A stretch of DNA of 8,282 bases. It comes from JBMTVN01 sp046047235. GTDB lineage: Bacteria; Verrucomicrobiota; Verrucomicrobiia; Limisphaerales; JAHDYP01. This document shows positions 1-6,939 of the stretch, in pieces. Position 1 is the stretch's first letter, and every line of letters starts with the position of its first letter. The stretch covers positions 1 through 8,282 of the forward strand of contig JBJOII010000161.1 in NCBI GenBank assembly GCA_046047235.1. Direction: 5' to 3'. The notes under the pieces were generated by a model. The model ran no database searches, had not been told where the DNA came from, and saw nothing but the letters and a program-made list of their open reading frames with translations. The translations under genes and the position numbers were made by a program.

Positions 1-2
1 AC

Positions 3-773
3 ACCGCCCCCCGCACGGCCTTCACACTAATCGAACTGCTCGTCGTCATTGCCATCATCGCCATCCTCGCCGGCCTCCTCCTCCCCGCCCTGTCCAAAGC
101 CAAAAGTAAAGCCCAAGGCATCGCCTGCCTCAGCAATATCAAACAACTCTCCCTCGCCTGGATGCTCTACTCCGACGATAACCTCGAGCGCATCGTCAAT
201 AATCACGGCATCGACGAAACCCGCGAACGCCGCGAAAACTGGGCCAACAATGTCCAGGACTGGAGCAACAGCGAGGAAAACACCAACCGGGTCTACCTCG
301 ACACCTCACTGCTCGGCCCGTTCCTTAACGGCGGCATCGAGGTCTTCCACTGCCCCTCCGACAAATCCCGCTCCCTCGCCGGCCCCCGCATCCGCAGCGT
401 CTCCCTCAACTCACTCGTCGGTGACCCGGGCGTGCTCACCAACCGCTTCAACCCCGACTACCGACAGTTCTTCAAAACCACTGATGTCATCAGCCCCGCA
501 AACATCTTCGTCTTCCTCGATGAACATCCCGATACGCTCAACGACGGCTTCTACATGAACCGCCTCAATGAACCCCAATGGGGCAACCTCCCCGGCTCCT
601 TCCATAACGGATCCGCCAACCTCTCGTTCGCCGACGGCCACGCCCAAAGCCATCGATGGGTCGTCCCCGATACGGTCCGCCCCCCGCGCGAAGGCGCCGC
701 CGAAGGCGGCTTCCCCGCCTCCCCCACCACCGACTTCGACTGGATCAAGGAACATAGCAGCGTGCTGCGCTAA
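3..773 (+). CDS. Type II secretion/pilin-like pseudopilin with H-X9-DG C-terminal motif (5' end cut by window edge)
   Basis: The visible part is 256 residues, and the true start lies left of the window. Near the N-terminus is the class III prepilin signature AFTLIELLVV followed by a hydrophobic helix (about residues 7-27). Glutamate is at +5 from the phenylalanine; the residue before the cleavage point is Ala rather than the usual Gly. Next comes a segment typical of verrucomicrobial family members (CLSNIKQLSLAWMLYSDDN). The globular C-terminal half ends in FHNGSANLSFADGH, where His201 and Asp211 form the H-X9-DG motif. Members are processed by a prepilin peptidase and sit in the inner membrane with a periplasmic domain. 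They occur in many copies per genome, so a specific role cannot be assigned; major pilin or secretion-system pseudopilin are both possible. An ATG at 162 would drop the prepilin helix and is not the start. The family call is firm and the function is not. Confidence 0.93.
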   Translation, partial: TAPRTAFTLIELLVVIAIIAILAGLLLPALSKAKSKAQGIACLSNIKQLSLAWMLYSDDNLERIVNNHGIDETRERRENWANNVQDWSNSEENTNRVYLDTSLLGPFLNGGIEVFHCPSDKSRSLAGPRIRSVSLNSLVGDPGVLTNRFNPDYRQFFKTTDVISPANIFVFLDEHPDTLNDGFYMNRLNEPQWGNLPGSFHNGSANLSFADGHAQSHRWVVPDTVRPPREGAAEGGFPASPTTDFDWIKEHSSVLR

Positions 774-782
774 CCCGACTCC

Positions 783-2750
783 TCATTCCCGCAAATAGCT
801 CAACCGAAGCTGTATCAGATCCAGACCCAACGCCTTCGCCTCCTCGCAACGCCCCACCAGCTTCAACATGACCGGGTTCACCCCCTCCCCCAACCGCAAC
901 TCACCCAATACCACCCCCACCCGCTCCACCGCCTCCGCAGCATACAGGTCAACCTCACCCGCCACCGGAACCTCGTCCTGAAATAACTGCAGCCTCCCCC
1001 CCTCCGGACCACACAACACGTCCGCCGCCACCCGATACACCCCGCCGCGCGGAACATGACAGCCCAAATACAAATACGGAGGCCCCACCCAATCCTCCGC
1101 ACCACCCCGCATGGATAAATACTTCACCTGCTTGTCACCCAACCTCGTGGCCAACCGCGTCAACTCACTCCCCTCAAACGGAAACGCCAGAACCGGAATC
1201 TGCCACCACGCCGGAAATACCAGCTCCGCCAAATCCACTACCCCCCGCCCACCCACCTCCGGCAATACCTCAGCCATCGGTTCCTCCGAATAAAAATACG
1301 TCACCCCCACGTAGTCCGTCTGAATGGAATTCCCCTCCCCGGCATGCTCAATCGTCTGAAGGACGCTCTCCTCAAAACTGTAAGCATCACCCAATAAAAA
1401 GCGATACCCACCCGTCCGACCCAAGTGCTTCCAATACCCCAGACACCCGCTCAACCCAAAACTCAAACGCTTCTCCCACCGGTCCGGCACATCATACCAC
1501 CCGCCATTGAAGAAATCCTCCGACCCCGTCCCGTGCACCGCCTGCACCCCATCCAAAACCGTCACGTCGTCCCCCTCAAAATATAAGGTCTTCCCCGACT
1601 CCAACCCCTGCGCCTGTAATACACACCCCACCACATGCCCGCGCCCACGCCCCCGCATAAATGTAAAAGGCTCACCCACGCCCGTCGGATTCTCCCTCCG
1701 CCACACCACCCCAAAGCGCCCCTCACCCTCCCGACGCGCCACCCCAACCACCATCACCTCCACCTCCACCTCCACCCCGTCCCCCTCACTCACCAGTTCC
1801 ACCTTCACCCCAGCATCATATGGCATCGGGAAATAACAATAAGCCTCACGCTCATCCCCCCCAACCAGTAACGACTGCATCGCCGGCTCTCCCCACGCAC
1901 CCCCAAAAAAATCCGACACCGGACATAATACCGACGGCTCATCACCATCATAACTCACCCGCAACACCACACCCCGATCACGCCGAAATATCGCCCCCAA
2001 ACCCTTCAGCCTGAAACCCACAATCCGTCCACCCCGGTTCGACTCATACAACACACCCGAACCACCCGATGGCACAACCACCCGACTGCGCACCACCTCC
2101 ACCCTCTCTCCGGGAGGACTCGTGTACTGCGATAAATCCCTCCCAGCCATACCCAGTATCCCGCTCACCCGAACTGACTTCGCCCCGTCCCGCCCCGCCT
2201 CATAACTCCGAATCCCTGAACCACCCCCATACCGCGCATAGTTGATCTGGTAAAACTGAACCCGCTCCCCCCTCAACACCACCTTGCACGACCGCTCATA
2301 CGCCAACGGCACATAGCTGAAAAAACCACCCACCCCATACCCCACCAACGGACGCACAAAAGGCCGCTCCCCTCCCAAAAATAACTCCCGAAACTTCACC
2401 CGAATCCTCGGCTCAACCTCGCCGTCAAAGTAAAACTCCATCCAGTCATCAGTCGGCGTCGGCGTCCAAATCCGATAAATCACCCCTGGCCCCTCCAAAT
2501 CCGCCAACACCAACGCCCCCTCCTCCTTCCGCACAAAGGAATAACGCCCCGAAAACCCATCATCGTTGCCCCCGCTCCGATCATAACTCGAGATACACCC
2601 CACCTCCTCCACGGGTCGATACTCCGCCATCCGATCCAGCCTCCCCAATACCTCCCAGCCCGCTAACAAACCGTCCTCCCCAATCACCACGCCACCACAA
2701 AAACACACCAACACCCCCCACGCATAAAAAGAAATCCTCCTTGGCTCCAT
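783..2750 (-). CDS. Secreted DUF2961 (glycoside hydrolase family 172-like) protein
   Basis: The protein has 655 residues from the ATG at 2750. A GTG 45 nt further upstream is open, but the ATG has GGGAG six bases before it and begins a proper signal peptide: a basic MEPRR, then a hydrophobic stretch to about residue 24. DUF2961 motifs follow in order: SSYDRSGGNDD (54-64), GPGVIYRIWTP (87-97), PVSDFFGG (277-284), YFPMPY (306-311), LYFEGDD (389-395) and HGTGSEDFFNGGWY (406-419). Residues from about 555 to the end resemble an extra beta-sandwich domain. Characterised GH172 enzymes act on fructofuranose- or arabinofuranose-containing glycans with two catalytic glutamates. E392 and E411 are the best candidates here, by motif and spacing only. 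The substrate is unknown, and the neighbours give no polysaccharide-utilisation context. Codon use is strongly G/T-rich (TTG, GTG, GGG), and Val, Gly, Arg and Glu are abundant. Confidence 0.9.
   Translation of the reverse strand: MEPRRISFYAWGVLVCFCGGVVIGEDGLLAGWEVLGRLDRMAEYRPVEEVGCISSYDRSGGNDDGFSGRYSFVRKEEGALVLADLEGPGVIYRIWTPTPTDDWMEFYFDGEVEPRIRVKFRELFLGGERPFVRPLVGYGVGGFFSYVPLAYERSCKVVLRGERVQFYQINYARYGGGSGIRSYEAGRDGAKSVRVSGILGMAGRDLSQYTSPPGERVEVVRSRVVVPSGGSGVLYESNRGGRIVGFRLKGLGAIFRRDRGVVLRVSYDGDEPSVLCPVSDFFGGAWGEPAMQSLLVGGDEREAYCYFPMPYDAGVKVELVSEGDGVEVEVEVMVVGVARREGEGRFGVVWRRENPTGVGEPFTFMRGRGRGHVVGCVLQAQGLESGKTLYFEGDDVTVLDGVQAVHGTGSEDFFNGGWYDVPDRWEKRLSFGLSGCLGYWKHLGRTGGYRFLLGDAYSFEESVLQTIEHAGEGNSIQTDYVGVTYFYSEEPMAEVLPEVGGRGVVDLAELVFPAWWQIPVLAFPFEGSELTRLATRLGDKQVKYLSMRGGAEDWVGPPYLYLGCHVPRGGVYRVAADVLCGPEGGRLQLFQDEVPVAGEVDLYAAEAVERVGVVLGELRLGEGVNPVMLKLVGRCEEAKALGLDLIQLRLSYLRE
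1755..1776. repeat. Short hexanucleotide tandem repeat (CACCTC) inside the DUF2961 gene
   Basis: CACCTC is repeated exactly 3.67 times on the + strand. On the coding strand it yields alternating Val and Glu within GDGVEVEVEVMVVG, around residues 323-336 of the DUF2961 protein. It keeps the reading frame (six bases) and lies between conserved motifs. It is probably a by-product of the local composition rather than a functional element, though slipped-strand length change would add or remove Val-Glu pairs. Confidence 0.7.
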
Positions 2751-2756
2751 AATGGT

Positions 2757-2761
2757 CTCCC
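2757..2761 (-). promoter_or_regulatory. Probable ribosome-binding site for the DUF2961 gene
   Basis: Read on the minus strand, GGGAG lies six bases before the ATG at 2750. It favours this start over the GTG at 2795, which has no purine-rich sequence in front of it. Because the minus strand is G-rich overall, the match could be partly chance. The signal peptide that begins at the same ATG is the stronger argument. Confidence 0.5.
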
Positions 2762-2856
2762 ACTTCTTACCAACAGTTGCCCTTTTCACACACACCCAAA
2801 TAAGGAAGCTAACCTAACCAAAGAACAACCCTCTGACCAGCAGTCTCTACCCCCCA

Positions 2857-2873
2857 AAGCGAAGTTCTCGCTT
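2857..2873. repeat. Small perfect inverted repeat (6-bp arms, 5-nt loop) upstream of NnrS
   Basis: AAGCGA and TCGCTT flank AGTTC. The stem could extend by two C-G pairs if one A is bulged (CCA before it, GG after it). It lies about 50 bases before the NnrS start codon. It could be an operator half-site pair or a hairpin in the 5' leader. No run of T follows on either strand, so it is not a standard intrinsic terminator. A stem of this size can occur by chance, so function is uncertain. Confidence 0.35.
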
Positions 2874-2923
2874 GGAACCCTACCCCAAAACCTCAACGCT
2901 ACCCCCGCCCAACCCTCCACCCC

Positions 2924-4111
2924 ATGCCCACTACCCCATCACGCGCATCCCTCGCTGACCTCGGCGCAGAACCCTTCCGCATCTTCTTCCCCCTCGCCGT
3001 CGCCAGCGGTATCGCCGGCGCCTCACTCTGGCCACTCCACTACGCCGGATGGCTCGAACTCTACCCCGGCCAAAACCACGCCCGCCTCATGACCTATGGC
3101 CTCCTCGCCGGCTTCATCCTCGGCTTCCTCGGCACCGCCCTCCCACGCATGCTCTCCGCACCCCCCATCGGCATCCGCAATACTCTCCTCCTCACAACCC
3201 TCTACCTCGCCACCCAAGCCTGCCTGGTCTCAGGCCACATCGGATGGGCCGACCATGCCTTCCTCACCCTCATGCTCTCCTTCACCACCCTCCTCGCCAT
3301 CCGCTCCAGCCAGCGACAAGATACCCCACCCCCAGGCTTCACCCTCGCCGCCCTCGCCCTCGCCTGCATCATCACTTCCGCCTCCATCGGCGTCGCCCAA
3401 TACTATAACCCCGAACTCCCCAGCCCCTGGATCCAACTCCAACGCCTGCTCGGATACCAAGGCTTCCTCCTCCTCCCCATCCTCGGCGTCGGCCCCTATC
3501 TCCTCCCCAGATTCTTCAACCTCCCCAGCACCCATGACTTCCCGGAAACCCTCACCCCCAACACGCTGTGGTGGAAAAGGACCGCCCTCGCCCTCACCGC
3601 CGGAACCCTCATCCTCGCCTCGTTCATCATCGAAATCCAAGGCCATAACCGTCTCGCCCACGCTCTCCGCTTCACCATCACACTCTCCTATCTCCTCCTC
3701 GAATTCCCCTTCCTCCGCTCCCGCCACCCCAACAAACCCCTAACCCGCTGGCTGCAAATCTCCTTCACCCTCCTCATCACCGGCTTCCTCGCCATAGCCC
3801 TCCTCCCCACTCTCCGGGTCGCCCTCCTCCACTTCACACTCATCGGCGGCTTCTCCTCCATCGCCTTCGTCGTCGCAACCCGCGTCGTCCTCGGCCATAG
3901 CGGACAACTCCACATCCTCCAACACCGCCACCGCTGGCTCACCACCACCCTCACACTCATGCTCATCGCCATGGCCACCCGTATCAGCGGCGATTTCTGG
4001 CCCAAAATCATGACCTCCCACTATATCTACGGCGCCCTCGCCTGGATCATCGCCGCCATCCTCTGGTCCGCCTTCGTCCTCCCCCACGTCCGTCATGCCG
4101 ACCCCGATTAA
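2924..4111 (+). CDS. nnrS: NnrS family heme/copper multi-pass membrane protein
   Basis: This is a 395-residue, very hydrophobic protein with about twelve predicted membrane segments from residue 17 to residue 386. Family landmarks are EPFRIFFPLAV near the N-terminus (16-26), a His motif NHARLMTYG at the start of the second helix (51-59), GFLGTALPRM (67-76), the long RLLGYQGFLLLPILGVGPYL block (174-193) and ATRVVLGHSG at 318-327. NnrS proteins bind heme and copper and are tied to nitric-oxide tolerance or denitrification in proteobacteria; their reaction is not settled. Candidate metal ligands are H52, H303 and H325. The usual HxH of the first motif (WHAHE-type) is HAR here. No other nitrogen-oxide gene is in the window. 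The gene runs in the same direction as shc, 63 nt ahead of it, so co-transcription is possible. The ATG has no visible Shine-Dalgarno sequence but precedes the conserved EPFR motif by a normal distance. Confidence 0.87.
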   Translation: MPTTPSRASLADLGAEPFRIFFPLAVASGIAGASLWPLHYAGWLELYPGQNHARLMTYGLLAGFILGFLGTALPRMLSAPPIGIRNTLLLTTLYLATQACLVSGHIGWADHAFLTLMLSFTTLLAIRSSQRQDTPPPGFTLAALALACIITSASIGVAQYYNPELPSPWIQLQRLLGYQGFLLLPILGVGPYLLPRFFNLPSTHDFPETLTPNTLWWKRTALALTAGTLILASFIIEIQGHNRLAHALRFTITLSYLLLEFPFLRSRHPNKPLTRWLQISFTLLITGFLAIALLPTLRVALLHFTLIGGFSSIAFVVATRVVLGHSGQLHILQHRHRWLTTTLTLMLIAMATRISGDFWPKIMTSHYIYGALAWIIAAILWSAFVLPHVRHADPD

Positions 4112-4174
4112 CCCCACACTCAAAAACATCAGCAAATTCACGCTTTACACCCCGCAAATACACCCACAATCCTA

Positions 4175-6166
4175 ATGCACGTGATTCGGGCCGTTTCAGC
4201 ATCCCCAGGGAATTCCCTGCCCCAAGATAAAGCGCAGACACAATCCGCGCCGTCGGACGCATTACAACTGGCCATCCAGAAGTCCCAAGACCACCTCCTG
4301 GATATCCAGTACAAGGACGGCTACTGGATGGGTGAACTGATGGTCGATACCACCATCGTCTCCGATATGATCTGCTTCTATCACTGGGACGATAAGGTCA
4401 ATCCCCAGTGGCAGCAAAAAGCCGTCAACCACCTCCTGGCCAACCAACTGCCCGACGGCGGATGGAACCTCTACCACGGCGGCCCCGCCGAGGTAAACGC
4501 CACCATCAAGGCCTACCTCGCCCTCAAACTCGCCGGCGTCCCTGTCACCGACCCCCGTATGCTCAAAGCCCGGGAAATCGCCCTCCGTATGGGCGGTGTC
4601 CCCCGCATGAACACTTTCTCCAAACTCTACCTCGCCCTGCTCGGCCTTTTCCCCTGGGATTATGTCCCCACCATCCCCTGCGAAGTCATCCTCATCGGTA
4701 AATGGTTCCACGTGAACTTCTGGGAAATGAGCTCCTGGACTCGCGCCATGCTCGTCCCCCTCGCCATCATTAATCACTTCAAACCGACCCGCCCCCTCAA
4801 CCCCTCCGTCACCCTCAACGAACTCTACCCGGAAGGCCTCCACGAACGCGACCTCGCCCTCCCCCCAGACCCCGAAGGCCTCACCTGGCGCAACTTCTTC
4901 CTCTGGCTCGATCGACTCCACAAATTCGTCGAGAATTACCGCCTCCGCCCCTTCCGCAAAATGTCCCTCAAAAAAGCGGAAGAATGGATGCTCGAACGCT
5001 TCGAAGGCTCAGACGGCCTCGCCGCCATCTTCCCCGGAATCCTCTACTCCATCATCGCCCTCAAAGCCCTCGGCTATCCAGATGATCACCCGGAGATGAA
5101 ACGCCAGGAGGAACACCTCCAAAAACTCCACCACGAAACCGAAGACCAAGTCTGGTTCGAACCCTGCCTCTCCCCCGTCTGGGACACAGTCATCACTCTC
5201 ATCTGCCTCCGCGAATCCGGTGTCCCCAAGGACCACCCCCGTATCACCCAGGCCATGAACTGGGTGCTCGATCGCGAAATACGCTTCCGCGGCGATTGGA
5301 AACATAAAAACCCCGCCAATGTCGACCCCAGCGGCTGGGCCTTCGAATTCGAAAACAAATGGAACCCAGACGTCGATGACACCGCCATGGTGCTCCTCGC
5401 CCTCCGCCTCATCCCCACCGATAACCCCCAACGCGCCAAGGAGGTCTTCGACCGAGCCGTCACCTGGATGCTCAGCTTCCAATGCAAAGACGGCGGCTGG
5501 GCCGCCTTCGATAAAGACTGCACCAAGAACATCCTCGAAAAAGTCCCCTTCGCCGACCATAACGCCATGCTCGACCCCGAATGCGCCGATATCACCGCGC
5601 GCATCCTCGAGCTCCTCGGCTACGAAAACTACCCCACCAATCACCCCCAGGTCGCCAAAGCCCTCCAATACCTCCGCAACCAACAGGAAGCCGATGGCTC
5701 CTGGTACGGTCGCTGGGGCGTCAATTACATCTACGGCACCTGGCAATCACTCCGTGGACTCCGCGCCCTCAAGGTCGACATGAACGAACCCTGGGTCGTC
5801 AAAGCCCGCGACTGGCTCGAGAGCGTTCAACACTCCAACGGCGGCTGGGGCGAAAGTTGCAACACCTACGAAGATCCCGTCTTCAAAGGCCGCGGCCCCA
5901 CCACAGCCTCCCAAACCGCCTGGGCCCTCATGGGCCTCCTCGCCTTCGGCGACCCCAATCGCCCCAGTATCCACCGCGGTATCCAATACCTCGTCAAAGC
6001 CCAAAACCCCGACGGCTCATGGACCGAGGACGCCACCACCGGAACCGGATTCCCCAAAGTCTACTACCTCAAGTACGACATGTACCGGAATACCTGGCCG
6101 CTCCTCGCCCTCGCCACCTACAAGAAACTCCTCGCCGGCCGACTGGCAGGCGATGCCCTGGACTAA
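4175..6166 (+). CDS. shc: Squalene-hopene cyclase
   Basis: The 663-residue protein has the usual family length. It cyclises squalene to hop-22(29)-ene and hopan-22-ol, as a monotopic enzyme on the inner membrane face. The catalytic DXDD motif is present as D399-V-D-D402; the third position, D401, matches the proton-donating Asp of the Alicyclobacillus enzyme. QW repeats end at W97 (QLPDGGW), W442 (QCKDGGW), W510 (QEADGSW), W558 (QHSNGGW) and W616 (QNPDGSW). Other landmarks are WEMSSWTRAMLVPLAI (183-198), GRWGVNYIYGTW (512-523) and the C-terminal GFPKVYYLKYDMYRNTWPLLAL (625-646, matching the usual FYLKYxxYRxxFPLxAL block). The start is ATG 4175 without a Shine-Dalgarno sequence; GTG 4181 is an alternative. 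The first 45 or so residues are poorly conserved, so the start could shift slightly. hpnG follows 23 nt downstream, supporting hopanoid synthesis rather than another triterpene. Confidence 0.97.
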   Translation: MHVIRAVSASPGNSLPQDKAQTQSAPSDALQLAIQKSQDHLLDIQYKDGYWMGELMVDTTIVSDMICFYHWDDKVNPQWQQKAVNHLLANQLPDGGWNLYHGGPAEVNATIKAYLALKLAGVPVTDPRMLKAREIALRMGGVPRMNTFSKLYLALLGLFPWDYVPTIPCEVILIGKWFHVNFWEMSSWTRAMLVPLAIINHFKPTRPLNPSVTLNELYPEGLHERDLALPPDPEGLTWRNFFLWLDRLHKFVENYRLRPFRKMSLKKAEEWMLERFEGSDGLAAIFPGILYSIIALKALGYPDDHPEMKRQEEHLQKLHHETEDQVWFEPCLSPVWDTVITLICLRESGVPKDHPRITQAMNWVLDREIRFRGDWKHKNPANVDPSGWAFEFENKWNPDVDDTAMVLLALRLIPTDNPQRAKEVFDRAVTWMLSFQCKDGGWAAFDKDCTKNILEKVPFADHNAMLDPECADITARILELLGYENYPTNHPQVAKALQYLRNQQEADGSWYGRWGVNYIYGTWQSLRGLRALKVDMNEPWVVKARDWLESVQHSNGGWGESCNTYEDPVFKGRGPTTASQTAWALMGLLAFGDPNRPSIHRGIQYLVKAQNPDGSWTEDATTGTGFPKVYYLKYDMYRNTWPLLALATYKKLLAGRLAGDALD

Positions 6167-6189
6167 CCCCCACCCCACACCCAGCCCAC

Positions 6190-6867
6190 ATGCCGGCCCA
6201 GGGACCGATCCTGATCACGTTCGCCGTCAGGAACGAAGCCAACCCCTTCGTAAAACAACTCCCCCACTCACCCGATGTCCTGATCCTCATCACAGGAATA
6301 GGACCCGACCTCGCCGCCAAACACACCACCGCCCTCCTCCACCAACACCGCCCGCGCCTCATCATCTCCTCAGGCTTCACCGGAGCCCTCAACCCCGACC
6401 TCCAACACGGCGACCTCCTCCACGATGCCTCGCAAGCGCCCCAACTCGAACCCCTCCTCACACAACTCCACTCCCGCCCAAGCCGCTTCCTCCAATCCCC
6501 CACCATCCTCACCACCCCAGACCAAAAACAAACCGCGTTCCAATCCTCCAACGCCGACGCCGTCGAAATGGAATCCCACGCCATCCGGGAAATCGCTAAA
6601 CAACACCACCTCCCCTGCGCCATCCTCCGCGTCGTCTCAGATATCGCCTCAGAATCCCTGCCCCCAAACATGCACCGGTGGCTGACACCCCAGGGAAGCC
6701 CCCGCCCCCTTCAACTCGCCCTCCAGTGCCTCCAAAACCCAGCCACAATCCCCATGCTCATCCGCCTGGGAAAAAACTCCCAGGCCGCCTCTAAAAAACT
6801 CGCCGCAACCCTCTCCCAACTCCTCCAACTCCTCCCAAGCCCGGGCAACCAGCCCAGCCAGGCATAA
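6190..6867 (+). CDS. hpnG: Hopanoid-associated nucleoside phosphorylase (HpnG-like)
   Basis: The 225-residue protein belongs to the purine nucleoside phosphorylase/MTA-SAH nucleosidase superfamily. Visible motifs are FAVRNE (11-16), ITGIGP (34-39), SSGFTGAL (60-67) followed by HGDLL, the base/ribose-recognition motif AVEMES (124-129) and RVVSD (147-151), whose Asp is the expected acid acting on the purine. In other bacteria HpnG is needed to turn adenosylhopane into ribosylhopane, releasing adenine. The C-terminal tail, RLGKNSQAASKKLAATLSQL (192-211), is helical. The position directly behind shc, with a 23-nt gap, is the main reason to prefer HpnG over a general nucleosidase. The frame stays open far upstream into shc, but the ATG at 6190 opens directly onto the first beta-strand, as expected. 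No Shine-Dalgarno sequence is seen; translational coupling to shc is possible. Confidence 0.82.
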   Translation: MPAQGPILITFAVRNEANPFVKQLPHSPDVLILITGIGPDLAAKHTTALLHQHRPRLIISSGFTGALNPDLQHGDLLHDASQAPQLEPLLTQLHSRPSRFLQSPTILTTPDQKQTAFQSSNADAVEMESHAIREIAKQHHLPCAILRVVSDIASESLPPNMHRWLTPQGSPRPLQLALQCLQNPATIPMLIRLGKNSQAASKKLAATLSQLLQLLPSPGNQPSQA

Positions 6868-6939
6868 CCACTCACCCCTCGCCGGAGTCTAAAAGCAAGC
6901 CCCTCGCACACCCTCACCACCAGCCCCGGCCCAAACAAC
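6868..6939. other. Convergent intergenic gap between hpnG and the DUF1501 gene
   Basis: These 72 bases separate two stop codons on opposite strands, where transcription terminators would be expected. I see no GC-rich hairpin followed by T residues on either strand. Termination here is therefore either factor-dependent or located inside the coding ends. Confidence 0.5.

Larger units (their letters stand above)
2751..2923. other. Divergent intergenic region between the DUF2961 and NnrS genes
   Basis: These 173 bases must hold the promoters of the leftward DUF2961 gene and the rightward NnrS gene, because the two start codons face away from each other. I found no convincing -35/-10 pair on either strand. 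There is no FNR/Dnr-type TTGAT-N4-ATCAA box of the kind that controls many nnrS genes. The only clear structure is the small inverted repeat at 2857-2873. No SD-like sequence precedes the NnrS ATG; the bases just before it are almost all C and A. Confidence 0.6.

Noticed and set aside
2751..2795. Upstream GTG start for the DUF2961 gene
   Set aside because: It would put 15 charged residues ahead of a good signal peptide and has no ribosome-binding site; the ATG at 2750 has both.
3096..3743. Open frame of 215 codons overlapping NnrS on the same strand
   Set aside because: The translation is almost entirely Ser and Pro, an artefact of reading C-rich codons one base out of frame. The NnrS frame has clear family motifs.
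4144..4170. Possible promoter for shc: TTTACA and CACAAT
   Set aside because: The spacer is only 15 bases, the -10 match is weak, and the transcript would start at or inside the start codon.
5009..5746. Long open frame on the minus strand opposite squalene-hopene cyclase (245 codons)
   Set aside because: It lies wholly within shc, is dominated by Gly, Glu, Val and Asp, and shows no family motif. It is the expected mirror of C-ending codons on the + strand.
5581..6189. The long upstream extension of the HpnG frame into shc
   Set aside because: The extra codons translate to Arg/Pro-rich sequence overlapping the conserved C-terminal third of Shc. The real protein begins at the ATG at 6190, where phosphorylase similarity starts.
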